Assembly (NCBI RefSeq): GCF_023954305.1 | Contig: NZ_JAMLIG010000001.1 | Span: forward strand, 434,001-498,000 | From: Mesorhizobium sp. | Lineage (GTDB): Bacteria; Pseudomonadota; Alphaproteobacteria; Rhizobiales; Rhizobiaceae | DNA length: 64,000 bases | Direction: 5' to 3' | Shown here: one piece after another, positions 45,935-54,755 of the stretch | Layout of the letters: every line of letters begins with the position of its first letter | Position numbering within the stretch: position 1 is the stretch's first letter | Program-made: the position numbers and the translations under genes | The notes under the pieces: model-generated | Told to the model about the DNA's origin: nothing | What the model saw: only the letters and a program-made list of their open reading frames with translations | Databases searched by the model: none

Positions 45935-46815
45935 GAATCGCCGTCACCGGGCGCGAAGGACAGGTCGCGCAGAGCCTGAAGGAGCGCGGCGGCGGCCGCG
46001 CCGGCGTCGAGGTCGTGCTGGTCGGCCGCCCTGGCCTCGACCTCGCCGATCCTGCGGGCATCGCTCCGGCGCTGGAAGCCGCCCGGCCCGACCTGATCGT
46101 CTCGGCGGCCGCCTATACCGCGGTCGACCGTGCCGAGGATGAGCCCGACCTCGCCCATGCGGTCAACGGCATAGGCGCCGGCGCGGTCGCTGCCGCCGCG
46201 CAGTCGCTTGGCGTCCCGGTCATCCACCTGTCCACCGACTATGTCTTCGACGGTGCCAAGGACGGCGACTATGTCGAGACCGATCCGACCGGCCCGATCG
46301 GTGTCTACGGCGCCTCCAAGCTCGCCGGCGAGCAGGCGGTGGCCGCGGCCAATCCGCGTCACGCCATCCTGCGCACGGCCTGGGTCTACAGTCCGTTCGG
46401 CAACAATTTCCTGCGCACCATGCTGCGCGTCGCCTCCTCCCGCGACGAACTGACCGTCGTCGCCGACCAGCACGGCAATCCGACCTCGGCGCTCGACATC
46501 GCCGACGCGATCCTCCACATCGCGCCGCAGATGCTCTCGGGCCGCGACGATGTCTACGGCATCTTCCACCTCGCCGGGTCCGGAACGACCAACTGGGCGG
46601 GCTTCGCCCGCCGCATCTTCGAGGCGAGCCGCGCCCATGGAGGGCCGTCCGCCCGGGTCAAGGACATCCCGGCCGCCGACTATCCGACGAAAGCGCGCCG
46701 GCCGGCCAATTCCCGCCTGTCCAGCGCGAAATTTGCCAAAACCTTCGGCTGGACCGCGCCGGACTGGCGCGACAGCACGGATGCCGTCGTCGCGCGCCTA
46801 CTTTCCGCGCCATAG
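45931..46815 (+). CDS. rfbD: dTDP-4-dehydrorhamnose reductase
   Basis: RmlD reduces the 4-keto sugar to dTDP-L-rhamnose. The 294-residue protein starts with GTG at 45931, which overlaps the rmlB stop (GTGA), and reads VRIAVTGREGQVAQSL. Typical motifs are NAAAYTAVD-like SAAAYTAVDRAEDE, HLSTDYVFDG and VYGASKLAGEQAV with the Tyr-x3-Lys pair. It overlaps the convergent pirin-like gene by 18 bases at its 3' end. Confidence 0.95.
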   Translation: MRIAVTGREGQVAQSLKERGGGRAGVEVVLVGRPGLDLADPAGIAPALEAARPDLIVSAAAYTAVDRAEDEPDLAHAVNGIGAGAVAAAAQSLGVPVIHLSTDYVFDGAKDGDYVETDPTGPIGVYGASKLAGEQAVAAANPRHAILRTAWVYSPFGNNFLRTMLRVASSRDELTVVADQHGNPTSALDIADAILHIAPQMLSGRDDVYGIFHLAGSGTTNWAGFARRIFEASRAHGGPSARVKDIPAADYPTKARRPANSRLSSAKFAKTFGWTAPDWRDSTDAVVARLLSAP

Positions 46816-47655
46816 CCGGCGAAGCGAGGCCAGCCTCTTCATCCAGCGCACGGCAAAGGCCGGGGGTATCTTCGGATTGTCCCCGACCGTGCCCTTCCGC
46901 GTTACCGGAGCGGCCGGATCGACGAGGAAGGCGACCACAAGCGAGTCTGCTTCCGCCTCCAGCGGCAGGCGTCCGCCGCCCGGCATCAGGCCTTGTTCCC
47001 CTTCGGCGAAGACCTCGCCGCCGGCAGCGATCCGGCCGCTGAAGACGTAGAAATAGAGGTCGCGTCCCGGCATCGACGGGAACTCGGCCCGTGCCCCCTC
47101 ATCCAGTCCTACATCGAAGAAGTCTACTGCGTTGCGCACGAAAAACGGGGCGTCGCCGCCTTCCGGTCCGAACAGATGCCGCCAGGCGTTCGGAGCGGCC
47201 GGTGCGACAGGTCCATGCTGTATGCCTGGTTCGAGATCGGCCTGGCGCGGCCGCACGAAGATCTTCAGCATGCGCAGCGGCGGATCGCCCGGCAGCGTTT
47301 CCTCCGAATGCCAGAAGCTGCGGCCGGCATTCATCACCATCAGATGGTCGTGGTCGATCACCAGCGGGCCCGTCGCGCGGTCGTTGTGTCGCATGACGCC
47401 CTCGGGCACCCACGAAACGATTTCGTCGTTGCGGTGTTCGTGCATGGCGATGAGGCGCCCCGGATGAAGGATCGATTCCACCACCATCGCCAGCGGGCCG
47501 TGCCCGTGGTCGTGGGTCCCGGGGACCAGCCACCCCGGCATGTTGGCGTGTATGATGAACCCGTCCATGTCGCGGACGATGAGTGTGCGACCACCTTTCA
47601 ACAGCATGGCGGCGGCCCGTCGGGACGAAGGGATTTGGCTTTGGCACCTTAACAT
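46798..47655 (-). CDS. Pirin-family cupin protein
   Basis: The product of up to 285 residues has a bicupin layout. The N-terminal cupin contains MHEHRNDEIVSWV and SFWHSEE, matching the metal-binding His-x-His and His-x-Glu positions of pirins, some of which are quercetin dioxygenases or regulatory proteins. The C-terminal cupin has RDLYFYVFSGRI. The start is unclear: neither 47655 nor 47607 has a ribosome site. It overlaps rmlD tail to tail. Substrate is unknown. Confidence 0.75.
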   Translation of the reverse strand: MLRCQSQIPSSRRAAAMLLKGGRTLIVRDMDGFIIHANMPGWLVPGTHDHGHGPLAMVVESILHPGRLIAMHEHRNDEIVSWVPEGVMRHNDRATGPLVIDHDHLMVMNAGRSFWHSEETLPGDPPLRMLKIFVRPRQADLEPGIQHGPVAPAAPNAWRHLFGPEGGDAPFFVRNAVDFFDVGLDEGARAEFPSMPGRDLYFYVFSGRIAAGGEVFAEGEQGLMPGGGRLPLEAEADSLVVAFLVDPAAPVTRKGTVGDNPKIPPAFAVRWMKRLASLRRLWRGK

Positions 47656-47700
47656 GGCGGGCGCATTCGGGCCAAATCCGCGTGTCGCGCAACGTCGCGA

Positions 47701-49023
47701 TCAGGACACCACCGCCCCGTCGGGCCATCGCCAGTTCGTCCCGTCCGACACGGCCATGCGCCGGTTCGAGCTGCCGTCCGAGACATAGACGATCTGCCCC
47801 GGCAGGGTGGCGGACGGCAGCTCGGCGACCGTGTAGGACCTCAGGACGAAATGCCGGTCCCCGGTGACGACCGTGTTGGCGCCGTTCATCTGCAGCGCGA
47901 TCGGGCTGCCCGTGCCGTCGCCGAGACGGACGTTGAGGCTGGTCAGCCGCAGATGAACGACGGAGGACGCGCTGGCTGCCGGCGTGACTGCGAACGCCAG
48001 GTCCATGCCGCGCGCGCTATCGGTCCAGGTCTCGATGGCGCGAGCCACGATGCCGCCGAGCGAGACGACGTTGTACTGGGTCGCGCCGAAGCCGAAGGCG
48101 GCGATATTGAATATCTGGTCGCCGCTCTGCAGCGCCGAGGGTGCGGCGGCGGAGCCGCGCGCCTTGCGGAAGGTAAAGTTCGAGCCGCCCGGGCCGCTCT
48201 GGTAGTTGTCGAACAGGATGCGCGTGGCATCGGCCTGGTTCGAGACATGCACGATCGTGCCGGCCGGCCCGACCTGCGGCGTATGCGCGGTGCCGTGCAC
48301 CTTGAGCGTGCCGGTCATCGTGTCGCCCTGGCGGGCCATCGCATAGCGCTTCGTGGCTATGCCGAGATCGTCCGTCGGGTCGCCGGCCACGGCCGCGAGT
48401 CCCGTCGCGGCATCGACCGTCAGCGCCTCGGTCCAGGCGCTGCCGTCCGGCGACACTTTCACCGAGAAATCGTCCGCCCCGGCAAGGCCAAATTCGGCCC
48501 GCCCGGAAAAGCCGCTCTGGAAAAGGACGGAGGCCGTGTCGCCCGTCGACGCCTTGTTGATCTTCAGGCGATGGTCGTCGCCGTCGTGGCTGAACAAGCT
48601 CGCCGCGCTTGACACGGCGAGGCGGTTCACCGTGTCGGCGGTGGCGTTGACGCCGACCAGCGCCGCGGGGTTGATGCCGGCGGCGACCGCGTCCACCCAG
48701 CCCGTCCCGTCGAAGACGGCGAGCTCCTCTTCATCGCCGATCCAGGCCATCCAGCCGGCGAGCGGCGGGACGATCGCCCAACCGCCTGGACGCGCCACGG
48801 CAATCTTCCCGGCATGGCCGCTCCAGGCGCCGGTGGGGGTTGCGCCGACCACGTAGCGGTCGCCCTCCTGCGGCACCGCCGGCGGATCCGAAACGCTGCG
48901 CGACAGGACGGCAAGCTGCACCACCGCGTCGAGGATCTCGAGCGACTGGTTGTGGGTCACGTGTTTCTGCGCCTGCGAGGGCATGATGTAGGGCATTTTC
49001 AGGGTGGGGGTCTGGTCGGCCAT
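47701..49023 (-). CDS. DUF2793-containing phage/GTA-type structural protein
   Basis: The 440-residue protein begins with PTLKMPYIMPSQAQKHVTHN (residues 6-25), the DUF2793 signature found in proteins of alphaproteobacterial prophages and gene-transfer-agent-like clusters. The rest is beta-rich and repetitive in style, with an ATKRYAMARQGDTMTGTL segment typical of tail-fibre-like proteins. I chose the ATG at 49023 with GGAGA upstream. No other phage gene is adjacent, so it may be a relic, a moron, or a surface protein co-opted by the host. Confidence 0.75.
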   Translation of the reverse strand: MADQTPTLKMPYIMPSQAQKHVTHNQSLEILDAVVQLAVLSRSVSDPPAVPQEGDRYVVGATPTGAWSGHAGKIAVARPGGWAIVPPLAGWMAWIGDEEELAVFDGTGWVDAVAAGINPAALVGVNATADTVNRLAVSSAASLFSHDGDDHRLKINKASTGDTASVLFQSGFSGRAEFGLAGADDFSVKVSPDGSAWTEALTVDAATGLAAVAGDPTDDLGIATKRYAMARQGDTMTGTLKVHGTAHTPQVGPAGTIVHVSNQADATRILFDNYQSGPGGSNFTFRKARGSAAAPSALQSGDQIFNIAAFGFGATQYNVVSLGGIVARAIETWTDSARGMDLAFAVTPAASASSVVHLRLTSLNVRLGDGTGSPIALQMNGANTVVTGDRHFVLRSYTVAELPSATLPGQIVYVSDGSSNRRMAVSDGTNWRWPDGAVVS

Positions 49024-49207
49024 GGCTCGTTCTCCGCGTTGGTCGCGCCAAGAATCGCCGGGACCGGCAAGGCGTGGATCGATCGATCGCATCTTTTCCG
49101 CGGGCCCGGCGCAAGCCGCTCCCAACTCTCTGAAAAAGCCGAACGAATCATCCTGCCTCGATCGCCGCCCCGCCGGGCGGGCGCAGGATCGATCCACGCG
49201 GGAAGTC

Positions 49208-50128
49208 TCAGAGGCGGTTGATGGCCGAGGCGATGTAGAGGCTCGCCTGTCCCTTGCGGGTCTGGCGGTGGATCCCGCTGCGCCAGAGTTCGAACAGACG
49301 CCAGGGCAGCCACATTTTCCTCAGCGCCACGAAGCGGTCGAGCACCTCGCGGGCGTCCTCGCTCAGCAGGTCGCGGCAGGCTTGCAGGCCGGCGAGGTTG
49401 CGGTCGGTCCAGCGGGCGAAGCCGCCGCCGAGCAGGAATCCCGATCGCCCCAGCCGCGCCCGCACCCCGTCGTTCGAGCCGACGAGATTGCCGACGTGCT
49501 GGCGGTAGTCGACGCGCGGCTCCGGCGAATAGCGGAAAGCACCGCCCGCCCCCGTCACCATCATGTAGCACCACCAGTCGTGGCTGACGAAGCCGCTGCG
49601 CCGCGAGGCCTCCGCCATGAGCTCGCGTGCGGCGCGGTTCATCACCATCGTGTTGCCGCCGGCGATCGACTGCACGATGGCGTTCCTGAAGCTCGGCGGC
49701 TCGGCAAACAGCGGCGAGAAGCCCACCGGCCGGCCGGCGATGTCGACGGTGCGCGTGCGGCCGCCATAGAGCGCCGGCCTGTCCGCCGGCTGCTGCGCCA
49801 GCCAGGCGATCGCCGCCTCCAGCTTGTCCGGCGCCCAGATGTCGTCCTGATCGCAGAAGGCGTAGTAGTCGGCAGCGATGTCGTCGTTGACCATCAGCGA
49901 GCGGAAATTCTCGGCGAAGCCCTTACCCGACCCCCGCAGCAGAGTGAACGCGCCCTTCCTCCAGCCGGCGCCGATCGTCGCCAGCAGGTCGAGCGATGCG
50001 TCGGTCGAGCCGTCGTCGGAGATCCACAGGTCGATGTCAGGCACCGTCTGGCGCTCGAGCGAGGCGAACTGCTCGGCGAGAAAGCGCTCGCCGTTATAGA
50101 CGCAGGCGAGGATCGCCACCCGGGGCAT
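49208..50128 (-). CDS. Family 2 glycosyltransferase (rhamnosyltransferase-like)
   Basis: The 306-residue cytoplasmic enzyme has a GT2 fold: VAILACVYNGERFLAEQF at the start, ISDDGSTD in the nucleotide-binding loop, CDQDDIWAPDKL (the DQDD metal motif) and HDWWCY where the acceptor Asp lies. This DQDDIW pattern is common in dTDP-rhamnosyl and galactosyl transferases of O-antigen clusters. ATG at 50128 has AGGA six bases upstream and is preferred over 50146. It lies about 30 bases after a tRNA-Gln gene on the same strand. Confidence 0.85.
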   Translation of the reverse strand: MPRVAILACVYNGERFLAEQFASLERQTVPDIDLWISDDGSTDASLDLLATIGAGWRKGAFTLLRGSGKGFAENFRSLMVNDDIAADYYAFCDQDDIWAPDKLEAAIAWLAQQPADRPALYGGRTRTVDIAGRPVGFSPLFAEPPSFRNAIVQSIAGGNTMVMNRAARELMAEASRRSGFVSHDWWCYMMVTGAGGAFRYSPEPRVDYRQHVGNLVGSNDGVRARLGRSGFLLGGGFARWTDRNLAGLQACRDLLSEDAREVLDRFVALRKMWLPWRLFELWRSGIHRQTRKGQASLYIASAINRL

Positions 50129-50159
50129 CACGGTTCCTGACGGCACAGGTCGAAGGGAA

Positions 50160-50234
50160 TGGCTGGGGCGCCTGGATTCGAACCAGGGAATGGCGGTACC
50201 AAAAACCGCTGCCTTACCGCTTGGCTACGCCCCA
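50160..50234 (-). tRNA. tRNA-Gln (anticodon TTG)
   Basis: On the minus strand the sequence folds as a full cloverleaf: acceptor stem TGGGGCG paired with CGCCCCA, discriminator G and encoded CCA (50162-50160), anticodon stem GCGGT/ACCGC with loop TTTTGGT and anticodon TTG (50202-50200), and T arm CCTGG-TTCGAAT-CCAGG. It decodes CAA/CAG. No phage-like integrase or repeat of its 3' end was seen nearby. Confidence 0.96.
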
Positions 50235-50316
50235 ATCCGGCAGGCCGCCAGAGCGATGGCGGCCTTATAGTGGTTCGGCGGACGACGTGCAACGCGGTCG
50301 TCGGGTCGCCGCGCTT

Positions 50317-50919
50317 CTACTTCTTCGCGGCAAAACCGGCGAACAGCGACCAGACCGCCGGCACCAGCGCCGAGGCGAGCGCCACCTTGATCAGGTCCGG
50401 CACGATGAAGGGCGCCACGCCGAAGGTCCAGGCCTTGTCGGCGCCGATCAGCGTCGCGAGCCAGGCGAAGCCCATCGCCATCATCACCGCTTCCGCCGCC
50501 AGCATCGCGCCGAACAGCTTGAACGGGTTGCGGTCGAAGCCGCGGTCCGCCGCCCAGCCGACGATCGCCGCCATGGCGACGAAGCCGGCAAGATAGCCGC
50601 CGGTGGAGCCCAGCATATAGGCGAGGCCGATGCCCTTCTCCGGCGTGCTCTGGAACACGGGAAAGCCGGCCGCGCCCTCGGCCATGTAGAGCAGCAGTGT
50701 CGCAAGCCCGAGACGGAAGCCGAAGCTGGCGGCGATCAGAAGCACGGCCAGCGTCTGCAGCGACATGTCGACCGGGCCGAGCACCACCTTGGTCTTGGCC
50801 GACAGCGTCAGGATCAGCGTGCCGGCGACCACCAGCGCCGCCTGCGCGGCGAAGCGGGCCAGTCCGCTCTGCGGCAGGGCCAGATTGACCAGCGGGCGCA
50901 TCACAATTGCATTGGACAT
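50317..50919 (-). CDS. bioY: Biotin transporter S component BioY
   Basis: BioY binds biotin in the membrane and works alone or with an ECF ATPase/T-protein pair. The 200-residue protein has six hydrophobic segments and BioY hallmarks: LGPVDMSLQTLAVLL, GAAGFPVF and GSTGGYLAGF. I chose the ATG at 50919 (GAGGG ten bases upstream); the open frame upstream to 51045 is not conserved. BioM and BioN genes are not in the neighbourhood. It diverges from an MBL-fold gene across 118 bases. Confidence 0.93.
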   Translation of the reverse strand: MSNAIVMRPLVNLALPQSGLARFAAQAALVVAGTLILTLSAKTKVVLGPVDMSLQTLAVLLIAASFGFRLGLATLLLYMAEGAAGFPVFQSTPEKGIGLAYMLGSTGGYLAGFVAMAAIVGWAADRGFDRNPFKLFGAMLAAEAVMMAMGFAWLATLIGADKAWTFGVAPFIVPDLIKVALASALVPAVWSLFAGFAAKK

Positions 50920-51037
50920 TCGTTGGTTTCCCTCACACGGCGGCCCCAGGGTGGCCGGCTTCATCCGGGTTTCGGTATATTGGCTTCCGTGATATGCGGC
51001 AACCGCTTTCGCCCGCTCACCCAGGACGTTTTCCCCG

Positions 51038-51943
51038 ATGGCCATCGAGTTCCAGACCGCCTTCGATCCGGCCTACGGCACCGCCGTCCCGGTGACCGAT
51101 CGCGTGTCGCGGCTGACCGTGAACAACCCCAGCGCCTTCACCTTTCACGGCACCAACACCTATCTCGTCGGCACGGACGCGCTCGCCGTCATCGACCCCG
51201 GCCCGGAGGATGACGCGCATTTCGAGGCGCTCGCGCGCGCGATCGCCGGCCGGCCGGTCAGCCACATCTTCGTCACCCATACCCACCGCGACCACTCGCC
51301 GCTGACCGCCCGGCTGAGGCAGGCGACCGGCGCCATGGTCGTCGCCGAGGGGCCGCATCGCCCGGCGCGGCCGCTGCGCATCGGCGAGATCAACGCGCTC
51401 GACGCCAGCGGCGACCTCGACTTCACGGCGGACGTGCACCTGGCCGACGGCGAGGTCGTCCAGGGCGACGGCTGGGCGCTCGCCGGCGTCTTCACGCCGG
51501 GCCACACCGCCAACCACATGTCGTTCGGGCTGGAAGGAACCGGCGTCCTCTTTTCCGGCGACCACGTCATGGCCTGGTCGACGTCGATCGTCGCGCCGCC
51601 GGACGGCGCGATGTCGGACTACATGGCCTCGCTGGACCGCCTGCTTTCGCGCGACGACCGGCTCTATCTCCCCGGCCATGGCGGGCCCCTGCGCAAGCCG
51701 CTCCCCTTCCTGCGCGGACTCAAGGCACACCGCAGGATGCGCGAGCGTGCCATCCTGGAGCGCCTGCGCGGCGGCGACCGCACCATCCGCGACATGGTCC
51801 GCGCGATCTACCGCGACACCGACCCCCGGCTCCACGGCGCGGCCGGCCTCTCGGTGCTGGCGCATCTCGAGGATCTCGTCGCCAAAGGCGCGGCGGTGGC
51901 GGAGAGCGAGGTCTCGATCGACGGCGTCTTTCGGTCGGGGTGA
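51038..51943 (+). CDS. MBL-fold metallohydrolase (LACTB2-like)
   Basis: The 301-residue protein has a metallo-beta-lactamase domain with the zinc motif THTHRDHS (His81, His83, Asp85, His86), FTPGHTANHMSF with the third His, SGDHVMAWS with the bridging Asp, and a late LPGHGGP. A C-terminal winged-helix-like segment (about residues 225-300) is as in LACTB2-type hydrolases, which act on RNA or thioester substrates. The physiological substrate cannot be told from sequence. Confidence 0.85.
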   Translation: MAIEFQTAFDPAYGTAVPVTDRVSRLTVNNPSAFTFHGTNTYLVGTDALAVIDPGPEDDAHFEALARAIAGRPVSHIFVTHTHRDHSPLTARLRQATGAMVVAEGPHRPARPLRIGEINALDASGDLDFTADVHLADGEVVQGDGWALAGVFTPGHTANHMSFGLEGTGVLFSGDHVMAWSTSIVAPPDGAMSDYMASLDRLLSRDDRLYLPGHGGPLRKPLPFLRGLKAHRRMRERAILERLRGGDRTIRDMVRAIYRDTDPRLHGAAGLSVLAHLEDLVAKGAAVAESEVSIDGVFRSG

Positions 51944-52075
51944 GCGAGGGTTCGGCCGGCCACGACATTGCCGCGTGTCGCACACTCCAGTGTCCCTCCT
52001 CTTGTCTGAATCTGGCCGGCGGTTCGACTACCGAGCCGGCGGCGGCCCACGGCGAAGCTAATGTAAATATATTTA

Positions 52076-52102
52076 TTGACATTTTGTTTGGAAATGTATA
52101 CT
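52076..52102 (+). promoter_or_regulatory. Probable sigma-70-type promoter of the HTH/Fic pair
   Basis: TTGACA at 52076-52081 is followed after 15 bases by TATACT at 52097-52102, 35 bases before the first ATG. A second TTGACA at 52109-52114 lies 17 bases before AATATA (52132-52137), which overlaps that ATG. The AT-rich stretch of about 75 bases stands out in this GC-rich genome. The repeated TTGACA boxes could also be operator sites for the helix-turn-helix protein. Confidence 0.5.
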
Positions 52103-52136
52103 TATAAATTGACACTAATCCTGTCGCTGTCAATAT

Positions 52137-52607
52137 ATGAGTTTACAAATGTCCGTCAAACAGACCGTTCGGGAACAATACCGGGCCATCGTCGACACGG
52201 TGCAGGGCTACAATTTCGAAGTGCCGCCCGAAGGCTGGATGCGCACGGTTCGCAAGGCCCTCGGCATGTCCGGCGCGCAGCTGGCCAGGCGCATGGGCGT
52301 CACGCGCGCGCGCATCGCGCAGGCAGAAAAAGCCGAATTGGACGGCGGCGTGACCCTCAAATCCATGCAGGCAGCCGCCGAAGCGATGGGCTGCCGATTC
52401 GTCTACGCGTTTGTCCCCCCTGGCACCATCGAAAACGTGATTGCCGCCCAGGCACGAAGGAAGGCGCATGCGATCGTCGGCAGGGCCGGAACGCACATGG
52501 CGCTCGAAAGCCAGGCCGTATCCGCTGACCGAACCCAGGGGGAAGTCACCCGTCTCATGAACGAGTTGATCTATGAAATGCCCTCTGATTTTTGGGAGGA
52601 CAAATGA
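52137..52607 (+). CDS. Helix-turn-helix protein, mobile mystery protein A family
   Basis: The 156-residue protein has an XRE-type helix-turn-helix (about residues 37-78; ALGMSGAQLARRMGVTRARI) and the remaining pattern of the mobile mystery protein A family, which is found with a Fic partner on many mobile regions. It probably represses its own operon and may neutralise the Fic protein. An ATG at 52149 (MSVKQTVREQY) is the more usual family start. Its stop overlaps the Fic start as ATGA. Confidence 0.85.
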   Translation: MSLQMSVKQTVREQYRAIVDTVQGYNFEVPPEGWMRTVRKALGMSGAQLARRMGVTRARIAQAEKAELDGGVTLKSMQAAAEAMGCRFVYAFVPPGTIENVIAAQARRKAHAIVGRAGTHMALESQAVSADRTQGEVTRLMNELIYEMPSDFWEDK

Positions 52608-53209
52608 CGATCGCGCTCGAATATCCTGAGGGCGCCACCCCGCTCGACCCCAACGAGATCGGCGGGCTTAAGTACAAGCACCTCAGGACGCAGGGCGAAC
52701 TCGACGAACTCGAACAGGCGAACATCGCCTCTGGGCTCCGCTGGCTCGTGCGCACGCGGCGCAAGGACATTCTTACCGATGGATTTGCGGTGGAGCTTCA
52801 TCGTCGTCTTTTCGGCGATGTATGGGATTGGGCAGGCAGCTTCCGCACGACGGGCAAGAACATCGGTGTCGATCCGGTGCAGATCGGCGTTCAACTGCGC
52901 GGCCTAATGGATGACGCGCAATACTGGGCTGCCCACGACACATATCCGCCAATAGAAGCCGCGGCGCGCCTGCATCACAAGCTGGTCTTCATTCATCCAT
53001 TTCCAAACGGCAACGGCCGGCATGCGCGCATCATGGCGGATTTCGTTCTGGAGAAGATCTACCGCGCCGACCCAATTGATTGGGCGGCCGGGTCAGACCT
53101 TCAAAAGACGAATAACCGGCGCACGGAATATATAGCCGCGCTGAAAGCAGCGGACGCCCACGATATGGGACCATTGCTGACCTTTGTTGGCACGGACTCG
53201 GTGATCTGA
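52604..53209 (+). CDS. Fic-domain protein, mobile mystery protein B family
   Basis: The 201-residue protein has a Fic fold with the active-site motif HPFPNGNGRHAR (His131), which in this superfamily transfers AMP or another phosphate-containing group to a protein. The usual acidic residue of HPFx(D/E)GNGR is Asn here, as in some other members. GGGAGG lies seven bases before the ATG at 52604. Together with the preceding helix-turn-helix gene it forms a two-gene module with toxin-antitoxin-like layout; toxicity is not established. Confidence 0.87.
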   Translation: MTIALEYPEGATPLDPNEIGGLKYKHLRTQGELDELEQANIASGLRWLVRTRRKDILTDGFAVELHRRLFGDVWDWAGSFRTTGKNIGVDPVQIGVQLRGLMDDAQYWAAHDTYPPIEAAARLHHKLVFIHPFPNGNGRHARIMADFVLEKIYRADPIDWAAGSDLQKTNNRRTEYIAALKAADAHDMGPLLTFVGTDSVI

Positions 53210-53215
53210 CTCCCC

Positions 53216-53998
53216 CTACTCCGCCACCGGCTCGCCTTTCACCGCCGCATCGAGGTCGCCTAGGAAGCGCTCGATGCGCCGGGCGTTGTCGCCGAGGTCG
53301 TGCCGGCCCCAGCGCGACACCGAGCGCATGTCGACATAGACCGCCGCGTCCTCGTCGGTCACCCGCACCGCCACGTCGACCGGGAAGCCGAGAAAAAAGG
53401 TGTAGGCGACGATCTCGAGGGTCAGCTCGCTCTGGCCCTCGGCGAGCTGCGGGTCGCCGCGAACGGTCCAGCCGCGGTCCTGCGCCAGCTTGAGGATCGC
53501 CTGGATCACCAGGTCGGGCGCCACCTCGTAGCGCCGGCCGATCACGCCCGGATAGCTTTCCAGCTGCAGCTCTGCATCCTCCGGCGCGAGCGGCCCGACC
53601 GGGTTCATCAGCGCGCTGCGCTCTTGCGCCGCCTGGGCCAGCCGTGGCGGATCGATCACGTCGGTCGAGATATCCGTCAGCGACGGCAGCGTCATTGCCT
53701 TGAAGGCGGAGAGCAGGAAAGGCGCCGCCACCGCCAGCGCGATCAGCGCGCCGGCCGCCGAATCGCGCCCGCCCCGGTCGCCGCGCGTCCACAGGCGAAA
53801 GAAGCCCCAGGCCGCGCAGCACAGCGCGGCGATGGCAATCGTGCCGACGATGCCGAGCAACCAGAAGAACGAGACGGTATCGATCAGCCCGAACCGGTGG
53901 CCGAGCCCCGACATGACGAACAGCACCGCCGCAAAGGAAGCCAGGCGCCGCGACCAGCGGGCCGCGCGCGAAATGCGCCGTTCGACGACTGCCGCCAT
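53216..53998 (-). CDS. Membrane protein with DUF1499 domain
   Basis: The 260-residue protein has three hydrophobic segments in its first 120 residues (near 20-38, 44-68 and 85-105) and a C-terminal DUF1499 domain (about residues 140-250; LESYPGVIGRRYEVAPDLV, then VAYTFFLGFPVDVAVRV). DUF1499 proteins are widespread but without a defined role. I chose the ATG at 53998; the frame is open to 54193 but runs into the next gene. It ends seven bases from the Fic stop, tail to tail. Confidence 0.8.
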   Translation of the reverse strand: MAAVVERRISRAARWSRRLASFAAVLFVMSGLGHRFGLIDTVSFFWLLGIVGTIAIAALCCAAWGFFRLWTRGDRGGRDSAAGALIALAVAAPFLLSAFKAMTLPSLTDISTDVIDPPRLAQAAQERSALMNPVGPLAPEDAELQLESYPGVIGRRYEVAPDLVIQAILKLAQDRGWTVRGDPQLAEGQSELTLEIVAYTFFLGFPVDVAVRVTDEDAAVYVDMRSVSRWGRHDLGDNARRIERFLGDLDAAVKGEPVAE

Positions 53999-54077
53999 GT
54001 GACCGCCCGCTCCCTCGCTGCGAAGACCGCGGTCACTTATGCCGATTTGGCGGTTAAGACAAAGGTCTCTGGCGAAG

Positions 54078-54662
54078 TCAGGGAGTGGGCCATACAATCC
54101 GGCGTTCGTAGTCGGAGTGCCACAGCAGTTCCGCGGCCACTTTGTGATTTGGCAGGGAGGCCAGCACGATTTGCAACCCACTGATACGGGCATGCTTCAT
54201 TGCCGGCACGCAGTCGGTATCACCCGTAATCAGGATGATCCGGTTCACCGATTTGGTCGTCGCGTAGTTGGCGATATCGAGTCCGATACGCATGTCGACG
54301 CCCTTCTGTTCGAAATCTGGTTTGAAGTCGGAGTCTGAAAGGGCATTCGAGGCGATGGGAATTCTCTTCGGCTTGAATCCTCTGAATTTGAGGACCCCGC
54401 GCCTTACCGCAAAGAGATTTCGGGCGGCGAGTTCTCGTAGCCAGGCGTCGGATCCTTTGAATTCGTATTCTGTCCCCGACACCGGCAGCCTGGCCTTTCC
54501 GGCATAAGGCGCACAATCGTAGTAAAGAATCCTAAGAAGCGTCTCATCCGGCTCGACACACGCACGCGCGATCTTCTCGATATAGTCCGGATCGTAGATG
54601 TGGTCGGCCTGCCTTGCCAGGGCGCGCAGATGTCCCCCGTCGATCATCACGGACACTCGCAT
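54078..54662 (-). CDS. NYN-domain (LabA/DUF88-like) putative nuclease
   Basis: The 194-residue protein has the PIN-like NYN fold: MIDGGHLRALA with an Asp at residue 8, an internal KGVDMRIGLDIANYA acidic cluster, and IILITGDTDCVPAM with the conserved Asp pair. NYN proteins of this type cleave or process RNA or act in regulation (LabA, Limkain). Base composition is AT-richer than neighbours, and upstream sequence carries strong inverted repeats. No ribosome site is evident; the leader hairpin sits where one would be expected. Confidence 0.8.
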   Translation of the reverse strand: MRVSVMIDGGHLRALARQADHIYDPDYIEKIARACVEPDETLLRILYYDCAPYAGKARLPVSGTEYEFKGSDAWLRELAARNLFAVRRGVLKFRGFKPKRIPIASNALSDSDFKPDFEQKGVDMRIGLDIANYATTKSVNRIILITGDTDCVPAMKHARISGLQIVLASLPNHKVAAELLWHSDYERRIVWPTP

Positions 54663-54671
54663 AAGAAAGAA

Positions 54672-54755
54672 CCCCCGAACGTCGCCGCTCGGGGGTCCTG
54701 TATAATGCCCGCCTACGGGCGTAGCGGATAATGAATTATTATTTATGTATCCGCT
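54672..54755 (-). promoter_or_regulatory. Hairpins and AT-rich control region upstream of the NYN gene
   Basis: Directly before the NYN start codon, CCCCCGA (54672-54678) mirrors TCGGGGG (54689-54695), a stable hairpin nine bases from the ATG that may occlude ribosome access. Further upstream AGCGGATA (54723-54730) mirrors TATCCGCT (54748-54755) around an AT-only core, like an operator. A TTGACA-like box on the minus strand lies at about 54762-54767. Confidence 0.55.

Noticed and set aside
47701..50128. Prophage remnant
   Set aside because: Only one phage-type gene (DUF2793); flanking genes are glycosyltransferase and pirin, with no integrase, capsid or terminase.
50160..50234. tRNA-Gln as an integration site of a genomic island extending to the Fic or restriction genes
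   Set aside because: No integrase and no duplicated tRNA 3' end was seen between 50 and 64 kb.
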